A stretch of 64,000 bases of DNA, taken from assembly GCA_029245795.1 (NCBI GenBank), contig JAQWOP010000021.1, forward strand, positions 32,731 through 96,730, written 5' to 3'. Shown in pieces: positions 30,604 through 40,349 of this stretch. Numbering within the stretch: the stretch's first letter is position 1; every line of letters starts with the position of its first letter. Position numbers and translations under genes: made by a program. Below the pieces are notes generated by a model. That model searched no databases, had not been told where the DNA came from, and worked only from the letters and a program-made list of their open reading frames with translations. The stretch is from Hyphomicrobiales bacterium. GTDB lineage: Bacteria > Pseudomonadota > Alphaproteobacteria > Rhizobiales > TMED25.

Positions 30604-31111
30604 TTATATTAATACAAAGAAATCAAAACATAGCCTTATGGCTAGAATATTTCATTGGGGATTTGTCTTGCTATTTGCATATGGGCTGATTAAGCAAGTT
30701 CAAGATCTTAATCAGTTGGAAGAAGTTTCTTTATTAAGGTTTGAGGTTTTCTTTGCTATACTTTTTGTTTTACTGCTTTTTATTAGATTTGTGTATATGA
30801 AGAAGACTCAAAAAAGCTTCTTACCAAAAAGCACACCTAAAATACAAAAATTTGCAGCTAAAACTGTTCATTATACAATGTATATAACTTTAGCTATAAT
30901 ACCGCTCACCGGTCTGGTAATAGGTTTTTTATATTGGATAGGTCTAAAGAGTAGTTTCATAATGGATGGTATTATTTCAATTCATGAAACTTCAGTACTT
31001 GTGATGTATTGGCTTATTGCCATACACATATCAGCAGCTATATTTCATAGATTTCGTAGAGATGGAGTTTGGTCATCTATGGTCCCATTATTTAAAGAGA
31101 AAATTAAGTAA
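30593..31111 (+). CDS. Cytochrome b561-family membrane protein (ORF track start 30581; ATG at 30593 preferred)
   Basis: MARIFHWGFVLLFAYGL...AAKTVHYTMYITLAIIPLTGLVIGF...IHETSVLVMYWLIAIHISAAIFHRFRRDG. Confidence 0.85.
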   Translation: MIDNYINTKKSKHSLMARIFHWGFVLLFAYGLIKQVQDLNQLEEVSLLRFEVFFAILFVLLLFIRFVYMKKTQKSFLPKSTPKIQKFAAKTVHYTMYITLAIIPLTGLVIGFLYWIGLKSSFIMDGIISIHETSVLVMYWLIAIHISAAIFHRFRRDGVWSSMVPLFKEKIK

Positions 31112-31127
31112 AGTATGGGTAATAATT

Positions 31128-32330
31128 ATGTATGAATTTATTAAAAAAAATCACAGTTATTTACAAGCAGGTTTCTTTCTAACATTTGCTGCTAGTATAG
31201 GACAAACTTTCTATTTCGCTTTATACGCTGGTAATATCAGAGATGAATTAGGTCTATCTCACGGTTCATATGGTGGTTTATATACTGCCGCCACACTTCT
31301 TAGCGCTTTGACTATGCTCTATACGGGTAAGATGGTTGATTATGTAAATGTGCGCTATTTATCATTTTTTGTATTGATACTATTAGGATTGTCATCGATA
31401 GCATTTTCATTTATAAACTCTGCTTTCTTCCTATTGATTGTTTTTTATCTTTTGCGAATAACAGGACAGGGGATGTCAACTCATACTTCCTCAACTTTTA
31501 TTGCAAAAACTTTTTCTTCAATGCGAGGTAAGGCTATTGCAGTTACAGTCCTTGGAAGAGCATTTGGGGAAATGATTATGCCTATTACAGCACTTCTATT
31601 GATTGCCTTTGTTGGATGGCGTAATGCATGGATATATACTGGTCTATTTATATTATTTATAATAGCGCCGTATGTTTTTTATCTTCTAAAACAGAGGGAT
31701 ATATATGAACCAGACTTAAATAAGAAACTCAATACGACAATCTACGAAAATCAAATTAATTATCGTAGGTCCGATGTTATTAAAAATAAGTTTTTTTATC
31801 TTATCCTTTCATCTATTTTAGCACCTCCATTTATCTGTACTGGTATCTTTTTTCACTCTTATCACCTTATTGAAATTAAGGGATGGTCTCCTGAAATCTA
31901 TGCTCTTACAATGCCAATATTTTCACTCTTACTCATAATTTTTGTTATTTTCTCTGGCTGGGCAGTAGATAAATGGAGTGCGAAAGACTTGACTTCATTT
32001 TATCTTATACCATTAGCTATTGGCTGTATAATTTTGGCAATTGGAAAAAATGATGTTGCAATGATTTTATTTATGGTTTGTGCCGGCACAACTACTGGAT
32101 TTGCAACATCAATAGCTGGTTCATTATGGGCAGAATTGTATGGTACTAAATATCTCGGGGAAGTGAAGGCTCTTGTTATGTCGTGTGTTGTAGCCTCTAC
32201 GGCGATAGCTCCTGGAATTATGGGATACCTAATAGATATTAGTGTAAGTTTATCTGATCAGATCCTAGTATGTTCAGTTTATATGATTATGATAACTGGA
32301 TTTCTGCTGTGGAAAAGAAAAGCAATCTAA
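31128..32330 (+). CDS. MFS transporter (ORF track start 31017; ATG at 31128 after the b561 stop preferred)
   Basis: Around 12 TM helices; GQTFYFALYAGNIRDELGLSHGSYGGLYTAATLLSALTMLYTGKMVD. Confidence 0.88.
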   Translation: MYEFIKKNHSYLQAGFFLTFAASIGQTFYFALYAGNIRDELGLSHGSYGGLYTAATLLSALTMLYTGKMVDYVNVRYLSFFVLILLGLSSIAFSFINSAFFLLIVFYLLRITGQGMSTHTSSTFIAKTFSSMRGKAIAVTVLGRAFGEMIMPITALLLIAFVGWRNAWIYTGLFILFIIAPYVFYLLKQRDIYEPDLNKKLNTTIYENQINYRRSDVIKNKFFYLILSSILAPPFICTGIFFHSYHLIEIKGWSPEIYALTMPIFSLLLIIFVIFSGWAVDKWSAKDLTSFYLIPLAIGCIILAIGKNDVAMILFMVCAGTTTGFATSIAGSLWAELYGTKYLGEVKALVMSCVVASTAIAPGIMGYLIDISVSLSDQILVCSVYMIMITGFLLWKRKAI

Positions 32331-32331
32331 A

Positions 32332-33186
32332 TTAATTAGCTCGGTTTATGAATCCTCTGACTTTATCAAAGGATTTATTTTCTATTTGCCTAACTCTCTC
32401 TCTGCTAATGCCAAATTCTTGGCTTAATTCTTCTAATGTTTTGGAATCTTCATCAATTCTTCTAGATATAAAGATTGATTTTTCTCTTTCATTTAGACAA
32501 TCAAGAGATTGATAGAGTAGTTTCTTTCTTTTATCCATTTCATCATTGATTACAAGAGCAGTCTCTTGGTCTTGTTTCTCATCAACAAGGAAGTCTTGCC
32601 ACTCTCCATCTCCTTCATTTGATATATGGGTGTTGAGCGATGAGTCACCACCTAAGCGTCTATTCATATTAACAACATCTGTTTCTGTAACCCCAAGATT
32701 TTCAGCAATATGAGAAATTTGATCAGGTTTAAGGTCGCTATCTTCTAGAGCTTGAATATTATTTTTGATCTTTCTTAAATTGAAGAATAATTTCTTTTGA
32801 TTTGCTGTTGTACCCATTTTAACAAGGCTCCAAGAACGCAGAACATATTCTTGTATTGCTGCTTTAATCCACCATATCGCGTAAGTTGCAAGTCTAAATC
32901 CTTTATCAGGATCGAATTTCTTTACTGCTTGCATTAACCCAATATTTCCTTCTGCAATGAGATCGCTTAAAGGCAAACCATAACCCTTATAACCCATAGA
33001 AATTTTTGCAACAAGCCTTAGGTGACTCGTTACAAGCCTGTGAGCTGAATCTGTATTCCCTTCATGATTTAGCTTATTAGATAAGTCTACTTCTTCTTCT
33101 TTAGTAAGCAATGGGAACTTCTTTATCTCTTTTAAATATAAAGATAAACTGTCATCATTTGATATTACAGGTATTGAACCGTACAT
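32332..33186 (-). CDS. rpoH: RNA polymerase sigma-32 factor
   Basis: LSLYLKEIKKFPLLTKEEE...TSHLRLVAKISMGYKGYGLPLSDLIAEGNIGLMQAVKKFDP...SWSLVKMGTTANQKKLFFNLRK. Confidence 0.95.
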   Translation of the reverse strand: MYGSIPVISNDDSLSLYLKEIKKFPLLTKEEEVDLSNKLNHEGNTDSAHRLVTSHLRLVAKISMGYKGYGLPLSDLIAEGNIGLMQAVKKFDPDKGFRLATYAIWWIKAAIQEYVLRSWSLVKMGTTANQKKLFFNLRKIKNNIQALEDSDLKPDQISHIAENLGVTETDVVNMNRRLGGDSSLNTHISNEGDGEWQDFLVDEKQDQETALVINDEMDKRKKLLYQSLDCLNEREKSIFISRRIDEDSKTLEELSQEFGISRERVRQIENKSFDKVRGFINRAN

Positions 33187-33245
33187 TTCTTCTCACTTTT
33201 CTTTTAATAAGTTATATAATTTAGTGAACATAGTAAAATACACTT

Positions 33246-34259
33246 TTATTGATTTCCTGACAATATATTTTTCAAAATTTTTAAATCATCAGGTAATTCG
33301 GATTTAAAAGTCATAATTTCATTATTTGTAGGATGCATAAAAGTTATATTTTCCGAATGAAGTGCATGCCTTTTGCATTGGCTAAGGATCTCTTGATCTT
33401 TAATATTTGATAATTGTTTCATTTTTGTATTAAAGCCTTTTCCATATTTAGCATCGCAAATTACAGGATTTCCTATGTGTTCTAGATGAACACGAATTTG
33501 ATGTGTTCTTCCTGTATATAGTTTACAACGTAATAATGAAGCTAATGGATCATTCTTTTTATCAAAATATGTTTCTATAGTTTCATATTCTGTTATTGCT
33601 TTTCTTCCCTTTAATGGATCTCTTAATACCATCATTTTTGTCCTGTCAGACATACTTCGTAAAATTTGCGTCTCGATTCTATGTGTTCTTAATTTAGGGA
33701 TTCCCCATACAAGCGCTAAATATATTTTTTCAAGTTTTCCTGTACGTCCCTGCTCTGAGAATTGTTTAGATAGATTGTTATGGGAGAGGTCATTCTTAGC
33801 AACAATCATTAGGCCACTAGTATCTTTATCAAGTCTATGGACTATTCCGGGTCTTCGATACCCACCAATCCCCGATAGTGAATCTCCAGAATGATGAAGG
33901 ATTGCATTTACTAGAGTACCGGATTCTATGCCAGCTCCAGGATGAACAACAAGATTGGCCTGTTTATTGATTACTATAATATCTTTATCTTCATAGACTA
34001 TATCTATTGGAATATCTTCAGGTAATGGTTTCAAATCTATAATTTTTGGTATAGTTATTTCTATTTCTTCTTCACCTTTTATTCTATATTTTTTAGAATT
34101 TATAATTGAGTTATTTAATTTTACATAACTTCCTTCAATAAGATTTATTATTCTTTGGCGGCTAAATTCTGTATTAATACTGATATATTGATCTAACCTT
34201 TTGCCGACATCAATTTTTTTTGTTATAAGATGTATAATATTATTTAAAACTTTATTCAT
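33246..34259 (-). CDS. rluD: Pseudouridine synthase, RluA family (RluD-like)
   Basis: S4 domain; GIVHRLDKDTSGLMIVAKND; LYTGRTHQIRVHLEHIGNPVICDAKYGKG. Confidence 0.92.
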   Translation of the reverse strand: MNKVLNNIIHLITKKIDVGKRLDQYISINTEFSRQRIINLIEGSYVKLNNSIINSKKYRIKGEEEIEITIPKIIDLKPLPEDIPIDIVYEDKDIIVINKQANLVVHPGAGIESGTLVNAILHHSGDSLSGIGGYRRPGIVHRLDKDTSGLMIVAKNDLSHNNLSKQFSEQGRTGKLEKIYLALVWGIPKLRTHRIETQILRSMSDRTKMMVLRDPLKGRKAITEYETIETYFDKKNDPLASLLRCKLYTGRTHQIRVHLEHIGNPVICDAKYGKGFNTKMKQLSNIKDQEILSQCKRHALHSENITFMHPTNNEIMTFKSELPDDLKILKNILSGNQ

Positions 34260-34270
34260 ATTGATAAGAC

Positions 34271-34603
34271 ATGGAAGAAATAGAAAATACTGAGCAAAAT
34301 ATAAAATCTACTAGGGTTCTAAAATTAGCTATTCTAATTATGACATTATTATTAATCATTGGTTTTTGTATAGTTTTTCTAACAATTGGTTTTAGGTTAT
34401 CAAACGGTTCAACAAATCAAGATCCAATTATACCCTTAAATAATAAAATAACAATTGAAGCTAATCAAGAAATTCTCTTTATAAATGATGGTGGAAAGAA
34501 TATTCTCATAACTCTTAGCGATGAAAAAGGTAATTATACTATTTTAAATATAGACAAAAGAACCAACAACATTAAATCTACCATAGATTTAGATAAAAAA
34601 TAG
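34271..34603 (+). CDS. Single-TM hypothetical protein (possibly DUF6476-like)
   Basis: One TM helix and a short C-terminal domain; divergent from rluD as in related alphaproteobacteria (recalled). Confidence 0.55.
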   Translation: MEEIENTEQNIKSTRVLKLAILIMTLLLIIGFCIVFLTIGFRLSNGSTNQDPIIPLNNKITIEANQEILFINDGGKNILITLSDEKGNYTILNIDKRTNNIKSTIDLDKK

Positions 34604-34606
34604 TAG

Positions 34607-35356
34607 TCAGATAATATCAAATCCCCGCGCGATCAATAAGATTGAAGAAATAGTACAAATTGTAAGGATGTAAGGTTTTAAAATATTATTAGAATATTTA
34701 ATTAAGTATCTAGAAACATATGATGCCAAAAATAATGGTGGAAGAAGCAAAAATCCAAATAATATATGATAGATTTTCATAACACCTGCTAATAAAAGTA
34801 TAACAAAAGATATGAGGCTACCAACTACAAAGAAGGCATTGTTATTTGCACGGACCATAATTGGATTTTCATTCTGATATATAATTCCCATTGGTGTTCC
34901 GCCAACTCCTACCACAGTCCCAAGAATTCCAGATGCTGTTCCAGCAATAAAATGATTTGTTGCATTCTGCTTAATCTTTTTAATTGTAAATATACTAATA
35001 ATAATAGAAATCAATAGAACAATTCCTAAGGTAATTTCGATTTTTCCAGATGCAACAACATAAGCTGTTATCCAGCCTGCAATGATTGAGCCCAGTGCTC
35101 TACCGCATATGGAGGGTTTATATATATGCCAATTAATATCTCGAAAATATCGAAAACTTGGATAAAGTGCAGCAAAAAAACCTAAGAAAACAATCGTTGA
35201 GGGTATTAGATCAGGATTCATTAGAGCAAGTAATGGTGCCGCTATCATACCCCAGCCCATACCAAATACGCTTTGTGCAGTAGAAGCAACAAAAACAATA
35301 ACGAAGGCTATTATTAACTGAGATAAGATAATGTCACTAAAGAAGTTTTCAAACAT
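34607..35356 (-). CDS. TauE/SafE-family sulfite exporter-like permease
   Basis: STAQSVFGMGWGMIAAPLLALMNPDLIPSTIVFLG...GTASGILGTVVGVGGTPMGIIYQ. Confidence 0.88.
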   Translation of the reverse strand: MFENFFSDIILSQLIIAFVIVFVASTAQSVFGMGWGMIAAPLLALMNPDLIPSTIVFLGFFAALYPSFRYFRDINWHIYKPSICGRALGSIIAGWITAYVVASGKIEITLGIVLLISIIISIFTIKKIKQNATNHFIAGTASGILGTVVGVGGTPMGIIYQNENPIMVRANNNAFFVVGSLISFVILLLAGVMKIYHILFGFLLLPPLFLASYVSRYLIKYSNNILKPYILTICTISSILLIARGFDII

Positions 35357-35372
35357 TAATGATGGCTTTTAA

Positions 35373-36020
35373 CTAAAAAGGTAGCCATTTAGGGTTATCA
35401 GAAAATTTGATATATCCTATATTTGCACCTAACCTAAGTCCTGCACCAGTTTTTATTGTTGCAACTGTAACTCCAGTACGATTATAAAAACTTCCCCCCA
35501 TACCACCGACAATATAGGCAGTTCCATTGGTTCCAGGAAATCTTTTGTACATATCCTGGACATTATCTAGGTTGTATATGAGGAACATTATTCTTGATCC
35601 ATCGGCACCAGTATCAAAACCAATACTTGGACCCTGCCAGAATATTTTTTCTTCACCAAGTGTTTTGGTTGAAATTGTTCCTTCGCCATAGGTTAATCCT
35701 GCAATAAATGCTGCACTGGCTTCTTCTCCAATAATATAAGCATCTGGTCTACCCAATGATGAAAAAATAGTTTCAATTGCAATGCCAAGTCCTTCAGTTG
35801 CTGTTCCAAAGAAATCATGCCCAGCAAGAACAAGCTCATTTATAGTAAATTCACCATTTTGAACCTCTCCAGTAGTTGGTTCATCATACCATTCTGCTTG
35901 AAGGTTAGTAGGCAATATAGCTATTAATATTAGAGTATAAATTAAAATTAATGATTTATTCTTTAAGTATCTCATTTTTATTCTTCTATAATTCTTTAGT
36001 AATTTATATATGATACACAA
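35373..36020 (-). CDS. DUF1134 (EipA-like) envelope protein
   Basis: GEFTINELVLAGHDFFGTATEGLGIAIETIFSSLGRPDAYIIGEEASAAFIAGLTYGEG; signal peptide. Confidence 0.85.
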   Translation of the reverse strand: MCIIYKLLKNYRRIKMRYLKNKSLILIYTLILIAILPTNLQAEWYDEPTTGEVQNGEFTINELVLAGHDFFGTATEGLGIAIETIFSSLGRPDAYIIGEEASAAFIAGLTYGEGTISTKTLGEEKIFWQGPSIGFDTGADGSRIMFLIYNLDNVQDMYKRFPGTNGTAYIVGGMGGSFYNRTGVTVATIKTGAGLRLGANIGYIKFSDNPKWLPF

Positions 36021-36044
36021 ATAACTACTATTGGTAAAATCAAT

Positions 36045-36866
36045 TCATTGTAGCATATCTTTATTAAATAATTGTTTATATGCATCATCTCCAAGTGATA
36101 TAAAACCATCTTCATTAAGATAATTTTTATTACTCTTATTATACATTAGATTATTCAATTCTATATCATACAAAGTTCCACCAGCACCTGTTAAGATTGC
36201 ATGCCCAGCTGCCGTATCCCATTCATAACAAGGATCATGCCTTATATATAAATCAGCAACACCTTCAGAAAGTAGGCAGAATTTTAGTGCAGAGCCACAC
36301 TGTATAATCTTATTAATATCTAGTGTATGCATTATTTTTTTAATTTTTACTGAGGGTGTTGATCTGCTATACAGAATTGTCTCAATTTTTCGACTTTTTC
36401 TTGTATATATTTGGTTAATGTTAGATTTAGTATCTATTTTATATGAATTTTTTGTATCACTTGAAAAATAAATCTGATTATATGCAGGGACATTAATAAC
36501 TCCTAATATGGGTTTATCCTTATTAATAAGTGCAATATTGATTGTAAATTCATTATTTTTTTTAACAAACTCTCTAGTCCCATCGAGTGGATCGATTAAA
36601 AAAAAATAGTCAGTGGTTGCCGTTGTTTTTTCTGCTGAGTATTTTTCTTCAGATATAATATCAACTCCAGGTTCAATCTTACTTATTTCTTCTAGAATGA
36701 TATCCTCAGATAGTTGATCTGCTATGGTTACGGGTGATAAATCATCTTTATAGTTGATATTGAATTCAGAACTGTAAATTTCAAGGATACGTTGAGCAGA
36801 TTTCTTTGATATTTCAATAAGTTTTTTTGTTAGAGATTCATTGTCATTCATAATTTTAGCAAACAT
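36045..36866 (-). CDS. cysQ: 3'(2'),5'-bisphosphate nucleotidase CysQ
   Basis: DLSPVTIADQLSE...ISEEKY...YFFLIDPLDGTREFVKKNNEFTINIALI...EWDTAAGHAILTGAGG. Confidence 0.92.
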   Translation of the reverse strand: MFAKIMNDNESLTKKLIEISKKSAQRILEIYSSEFNINYKDDLSPVTIADQLSEDIILEEISKIEPGVDIISEEKYSAEKTTATTDYFFLIDPLDGTREFVKKNNEFTINIALINKDKPILGVINVPAYNQIYFSSDTKNSYKIDTKSNINQIYTRKSRKIETILYSRSTPSVKIKKIMHTLDINKIIQCGSALKFCLLSEGVADLYIRHDPCYEWDTAAGHAILTGAGGTLYDIELNNLMYNKSNKNYLNEDGFISLGDDAYKQLFNKDMLQ

Positions 36867-36972
36867 TTCTAAAAATTAACATATAAGGTATAATTTTCAT
36901 ATTAATATCACATATCTATATATACTATTAATAGTATGATTAATTATATTCTATAATAAGGTTAATAAAATT

Positions 36973-37593
36973 ATGAACGAAATTAGATTATTCACGGCAT
37001 TAAGTCAAAAAATCTTTCATGATCTAATTAACCCGGCTTCTGCTGCTCTAAATGGATTAGAGTTACTCCATTCTAGTATAAATAATAATGATAGAGAAAT
37101 TATAGATAATGATATTCTTGATCTTTTGCAGAAAAGTATAGAAAAAATTACAGCACAAATAAAATTCTATAGATTTTTATATGCAGATCCAAATAATGAT
37201 AAGGAAAAGGAAATACAAAAGTCATATATTGAGGATCTTATAGATGATTATAGTAAGTTCTTAAAATTAGAAATTTCTCTAGAATCTGATCACATTTTAA
37301 TTAGAAAAGATCATGCTCAAGTATTTTTAAATTTAATAATAGTATTTATTCAATTATTCCCGTTGGGAGCGCAGGTCAATTATCAATCAAAGGATAAAGA
37401 AAGATTTTTTATTAGAGCTAAGCCAATATCTGGAAAAATAAATAGTGAAATATTTGAGGATTTAAAATTGACGAAAATAGAAGAAATCAAAAATATACAG
37501 GTAGAATATACCCAGCGTCTGCTGAAGGAGATTAATATATGTTATGAGATAAATTTATTAACAAACAATGAGGTTATAATAACACAAATTTGA
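36973..37593 (+). CDS. chpT: Histidine phosphotransferase ChpT
   Basis: LFTALSQKIFHDLINPASAALNGLELL H-box followed by a degenerate HATPase-like domain; next to ctrA. Confidence 0.85.
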   Translation: MNEIRLFTALSQKIFHDLINPASAALNGLELLHSSINNNDREIIDNDILDLLQKSIEKITAQIKFYRFLYADPNNDKEKEIQKSYIEDLIDDYSKFLKLEISLESDHILIRKDHAQVFLNLIIVFIQLFPLGAQVNYQSKDKERFFIRAKPISGKINSEIFEDLKLTKIEEIKNIQVEYTQRLLKEINICYEINLLTNNEVIITQI

Positions 37594-37594
37594 A

Positions 37595-38290
37595 TTAAGC
37601 TGATTCTAATAATTCTGTTGGATCTCTCAAAACATAGCCTCTTCCCCAAACAGTCTCAATATAATTTTCATTATCTGAGGCTTGCATAAGTTTTTTTCTA
37701 AGCTTGCATATGAAAACATCAATAATTTTTAGTTCAGGTTCATCCATACCACCATAAAGATGATTTAAGAACATCTCTTTAGTAAGGGTTGTACCTTTTC
37801 GCAAAGATAAAAGCTCAAGCATTTGGTACTCTTTACCTGTCAGATGAACCCTTTTATTACCAACCTCAACTGTTTTTGAGTCAAGATTAACATCTAATCT
37901 TCCTGTTGTTATTATTGACTGTGCATGACCTCTTGATCGACGTATTATTGCACTAATTCTTGCAATTAGTTCGTCTTTATGAAACGGCTTAGTAAGATAA
38001 TCATCAGCCCCAAAGCCAAAACCTTTTACTTTATTTTCAGTGGAACCTAATCCTGTCAAAATTAAAACAGGTGTATCAATCTTTTGTGTTCTAAGGTTTT
38101 TCAAGACTTCATAACCACTCATATCTGGGAGATCTATATCTAACAAAATGATGTCATAATCATAAAGTTTACCCAGATCAACACCTTCCTCACCCATATC
38201 CGTAGTATCAATTTTAAAATTATCAGACTTTAGCATTAATTCAATACTATGTGATGTGGTTGGATCATCTTCTATAAGAAGTACTCTCAT
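37595..38290 (-). CDS. ctrA: Cell-cycle response regulator CtrA
   Basis: [64 protein letters not shown]...[13 protein letters not shown]. Confidence 0.95.
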   Translation of the reverse strand: MRVLLIEDDPTTSHSIELMLKSDNFKIDTTDMGEEGVDLGKLYDYDIILLDIDLPDMSGYEVLKNLRTQKIDTPVLILTGLGSTENKVKGFGFGADDYLTKPFHKDELIARISAIIRRSRGHAQSIITTGRLDVNLDSKTVEVGNKRVHLTGKEYQMLELLSLRKGTTLTKEMFLNHLYGGMDEPELKIIDVFICKLRKKLMQASDNENYIETVWGRGYVLRDPTELLESA

Positions 38291-38554
38291 GTCAAACTCA
38301 TTATTTATTTACAAAAATTTTCAAAACGAATCAACGTATGTATCCATTTATAAGAATATATCTTGTGATTCTGCTAGCAAGTCCTTTTATGTTATTTTTA
38401 TCTTAATTTCCAAGATATGAACAAAAAAATTAAAAAAATCTAATTTATGAACTGCTCAAGAAGATAATAAGACATTATCTGAGTATTATATATTGTCTTT
38501 ATTAGTTTTTAATATTATATAAATTAGGTAAATTTAATTAATTATAGTAAAAAA

Positions 38555-39040
38555 ATGCCTACTTTTGATATTGTTTCTAAATTTGAGGTTTCTGAAATTG
38601 ACAATGCTTTGCAAAATTTACACCGCGAAATAAGCCAAAGATATGATTTCAAGTCATCAAAATCTGAAATAGTTCTTGATAAAGATCAGATTTCTATCTC
38701 AACTGATGATGAATATAAACTTACTCAGTTACATGAGATGCTTAAAGTTCATTTAACAAAAAGAGGTATTGATACGAAAGTATTAGATATGGGGAAAATA
38801 GAGAGTGCAGCTGGTCAATCGGTAAGACAAATAATTACGTTAGTTCAGGGTATAAATAGAGATCTATCGAAGCAAATTATAAGAATAGTAAAAGACTCTA
38901 AGATTAAGGTGCAGGTATCAATCCAGGGTGAAGATTTAAGGGTAAGTGGTAAGAAAAGAGACGAACTTCAAGATACTATTTCTCTATTAAAAGAAAAAGA
39001 ATTTGAATTACCACTACAATTTGTGAACTTTCGTGATTGA
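38555..39040 (+). CDS. YajQ-family cyclic-di-GMP-binding protein
   Basis: MPTFDIVSKFEVSEIDNALQNLHREISQRYDFK. Confidence 0.95.
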   Translation: MPTFDIVSKFEVSEIDNALQNLHREISQRYDFKSSKSEIVLDKDQISISTDDEYKLTQLHEMLKVHLTKRGIDTKVLDMGKIESAAGQSVRQIITLVQGINRDLSKQIIRIVKDSKIKVQVSIQGEDLRVSGKKRDELQDTISLLKEKEFELPLQFVNFRD

Positions 39041-39056
39041 AAAATATTAAATTTGG

Positions 39057-40202
39057 ATGAATACCTTGGGCAACCCAGCAGTTAATACTAAAAAAAGAAA
39101 GAGAGTTGTTGTAGCTATGTCAGGTGGCGTTGACTCTTCAGTTGCTGCAGCTGTATGCGCTAAACAAGGGTATGATGTTATTGGTGTAACACTTCAGCTA
39201 TATAAAAATGATCTTCCTGCAAAGAAAAAAGGATCATGTTGTGCAGGACAAGACATATACGATGCAAAAAAAGTAGCTGATAAAATTGGTATAAAACATT
39301 ATGTCTTGGATTATGAAGAGCAGTTCAAAAATGAGGTTATAGACGATTTTGCCCAGTCATATGCTAATGGGATGACTCCAATACCTTGCATAAGATGTAA
39401 TGAAAAAATCAAATTTAGAGACTTATATCAGACCGCAAAACAGCTTGATGCTTCGACCTTAATTACTGGACACTATGTATCTAATAAATATATGAATGGT
39501 GAAAGGGCTCTATTCAGAGCACGAGATGCTTCTAAAGATCAAAGTTACTTTATGTTCACTCTTAAAAAAGAACAACTTGATTTCATAAGATTTCCTTTAG
39601 GGGATTTAACTAAAGAACAAACTCGTCAAATTGCAAGAGAACTTGATCTATCAATTGCAGAAAAACCTGATAGTCAGGATATCTGCTTTGTTCAAGAGGG
39701 ACGTTACACAAATTTAATTAACAAGTTACTCCCAAAATCGAATACGAAAGGTAACATCATAAATATGAGTGGTGAGGTAGTTGGTGAACATGATGGGATT
39801 GTGAATTTTACAATTGGACAGAGACGAGGTATAGGTTATGCGAGTGGAATTCCAAACTACGTAATTGATATAGATAGCCAATCATTAAATGTTATGATAG
39901 GACCAAAAGAATGTCTTGGAGTAAATCAAATTATTCTAGACGAAGTAAATTGGCTTGGTCCTAGCGAAATTTTCAGTAAGAAAGAATACGAGACTCCAAT
40001 ATTTGTAAAAGTAAGATCAACATCAGAACCTGTTGAAGCAAAATTATCAAAGAAAAATAATCAAATACTTGTTGAGCTTCAAAAACCTGAGTATGGTGTA
40101 TCACCTGGGCAAGCCTGTGTGTTTTATGATTCTATTAAACCGATCTCTAGAATCTTAGGGGGCGGATGGATTATTAAAGATAATAATAAAAATTTAAATT
40201 AA
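39057..40202 (+). CDS. mnmA: tRNA 2-thiouridine(34) synthase MnmA
   Basis: RVVVAMSGGVDSSVAAAVCAKQGYDVIGVTLQLY...CIRCNEKIKF...KPDSQDICFVQEGRY. Confidence 0.96.
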   Translation: MNTLGNPAVNTKKRKRVVVAMSGGVDSSVAAAVCAKQGYDVIGVTLQLYKNDLPAKKKGSCCAGQDIYDAKKVADKIGIKHYVLDYEEQFKNEVIDDFAQSYANGMTPIPCIRCNEKIKFRDLYQTAKQLDASTLITGHYVSNKYMNGERALFRARDASKDQSYFMFTLKKEQLDFIRFPLGDLTKEQTRQIARELDLSIAEKPDSQDICFVQEGRYTNLINKLLPKSNTKGNIINMSGEVVGEHDGIVNFTIGQRRGIGYASGIPNYVIDIDSQSLNVMIGPKECLGVNQIILDEVNWLGPSEIFSKKEYETPIFVKVRSTSEPVEAKLSKKNNQILVELQKPEYGVSPGQACVFYDSIKPISRILGGGWIIKDNNKNLN

Positions 40203-40264
40203 TAAATTTCTATACAATTTAGGACTAATGAAGTAATAATTTATAAGATTTTTCAAATAATCAT

Positions 40265-40341
40265 GGCGGAGTAGCTCAGCAGGTTAGAGCAGAGGAATCA
40301 TAATCCTTGTGTCGGGGGTTCAAGTCCCTCCTCCGCTACCA
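40265..40341 (+). tRNA. tRNA-Met (CAT), elongator type, CCA encoded
   Basis: GGCGGAG-TA-GCTC...GAGC-A-GAGGA-ATCATAA-TCCTT-...GGGGGTTCAAGTCCCTC-CTCCGCT-ACCA; cloverleaf fits by eye. Confidence 0.93.
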
Positions 40342-40349
40342 AGTTACTA

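Noticed and set aside
36901-36972. CtrA-box (TTAA-N7-TTAA) upstream of chpT
   Set aside because: The closest match, TTAATAGTATGATTAA, has an 8-bp spacer rather than 7; in such AT-rich sequence this is likely chance.
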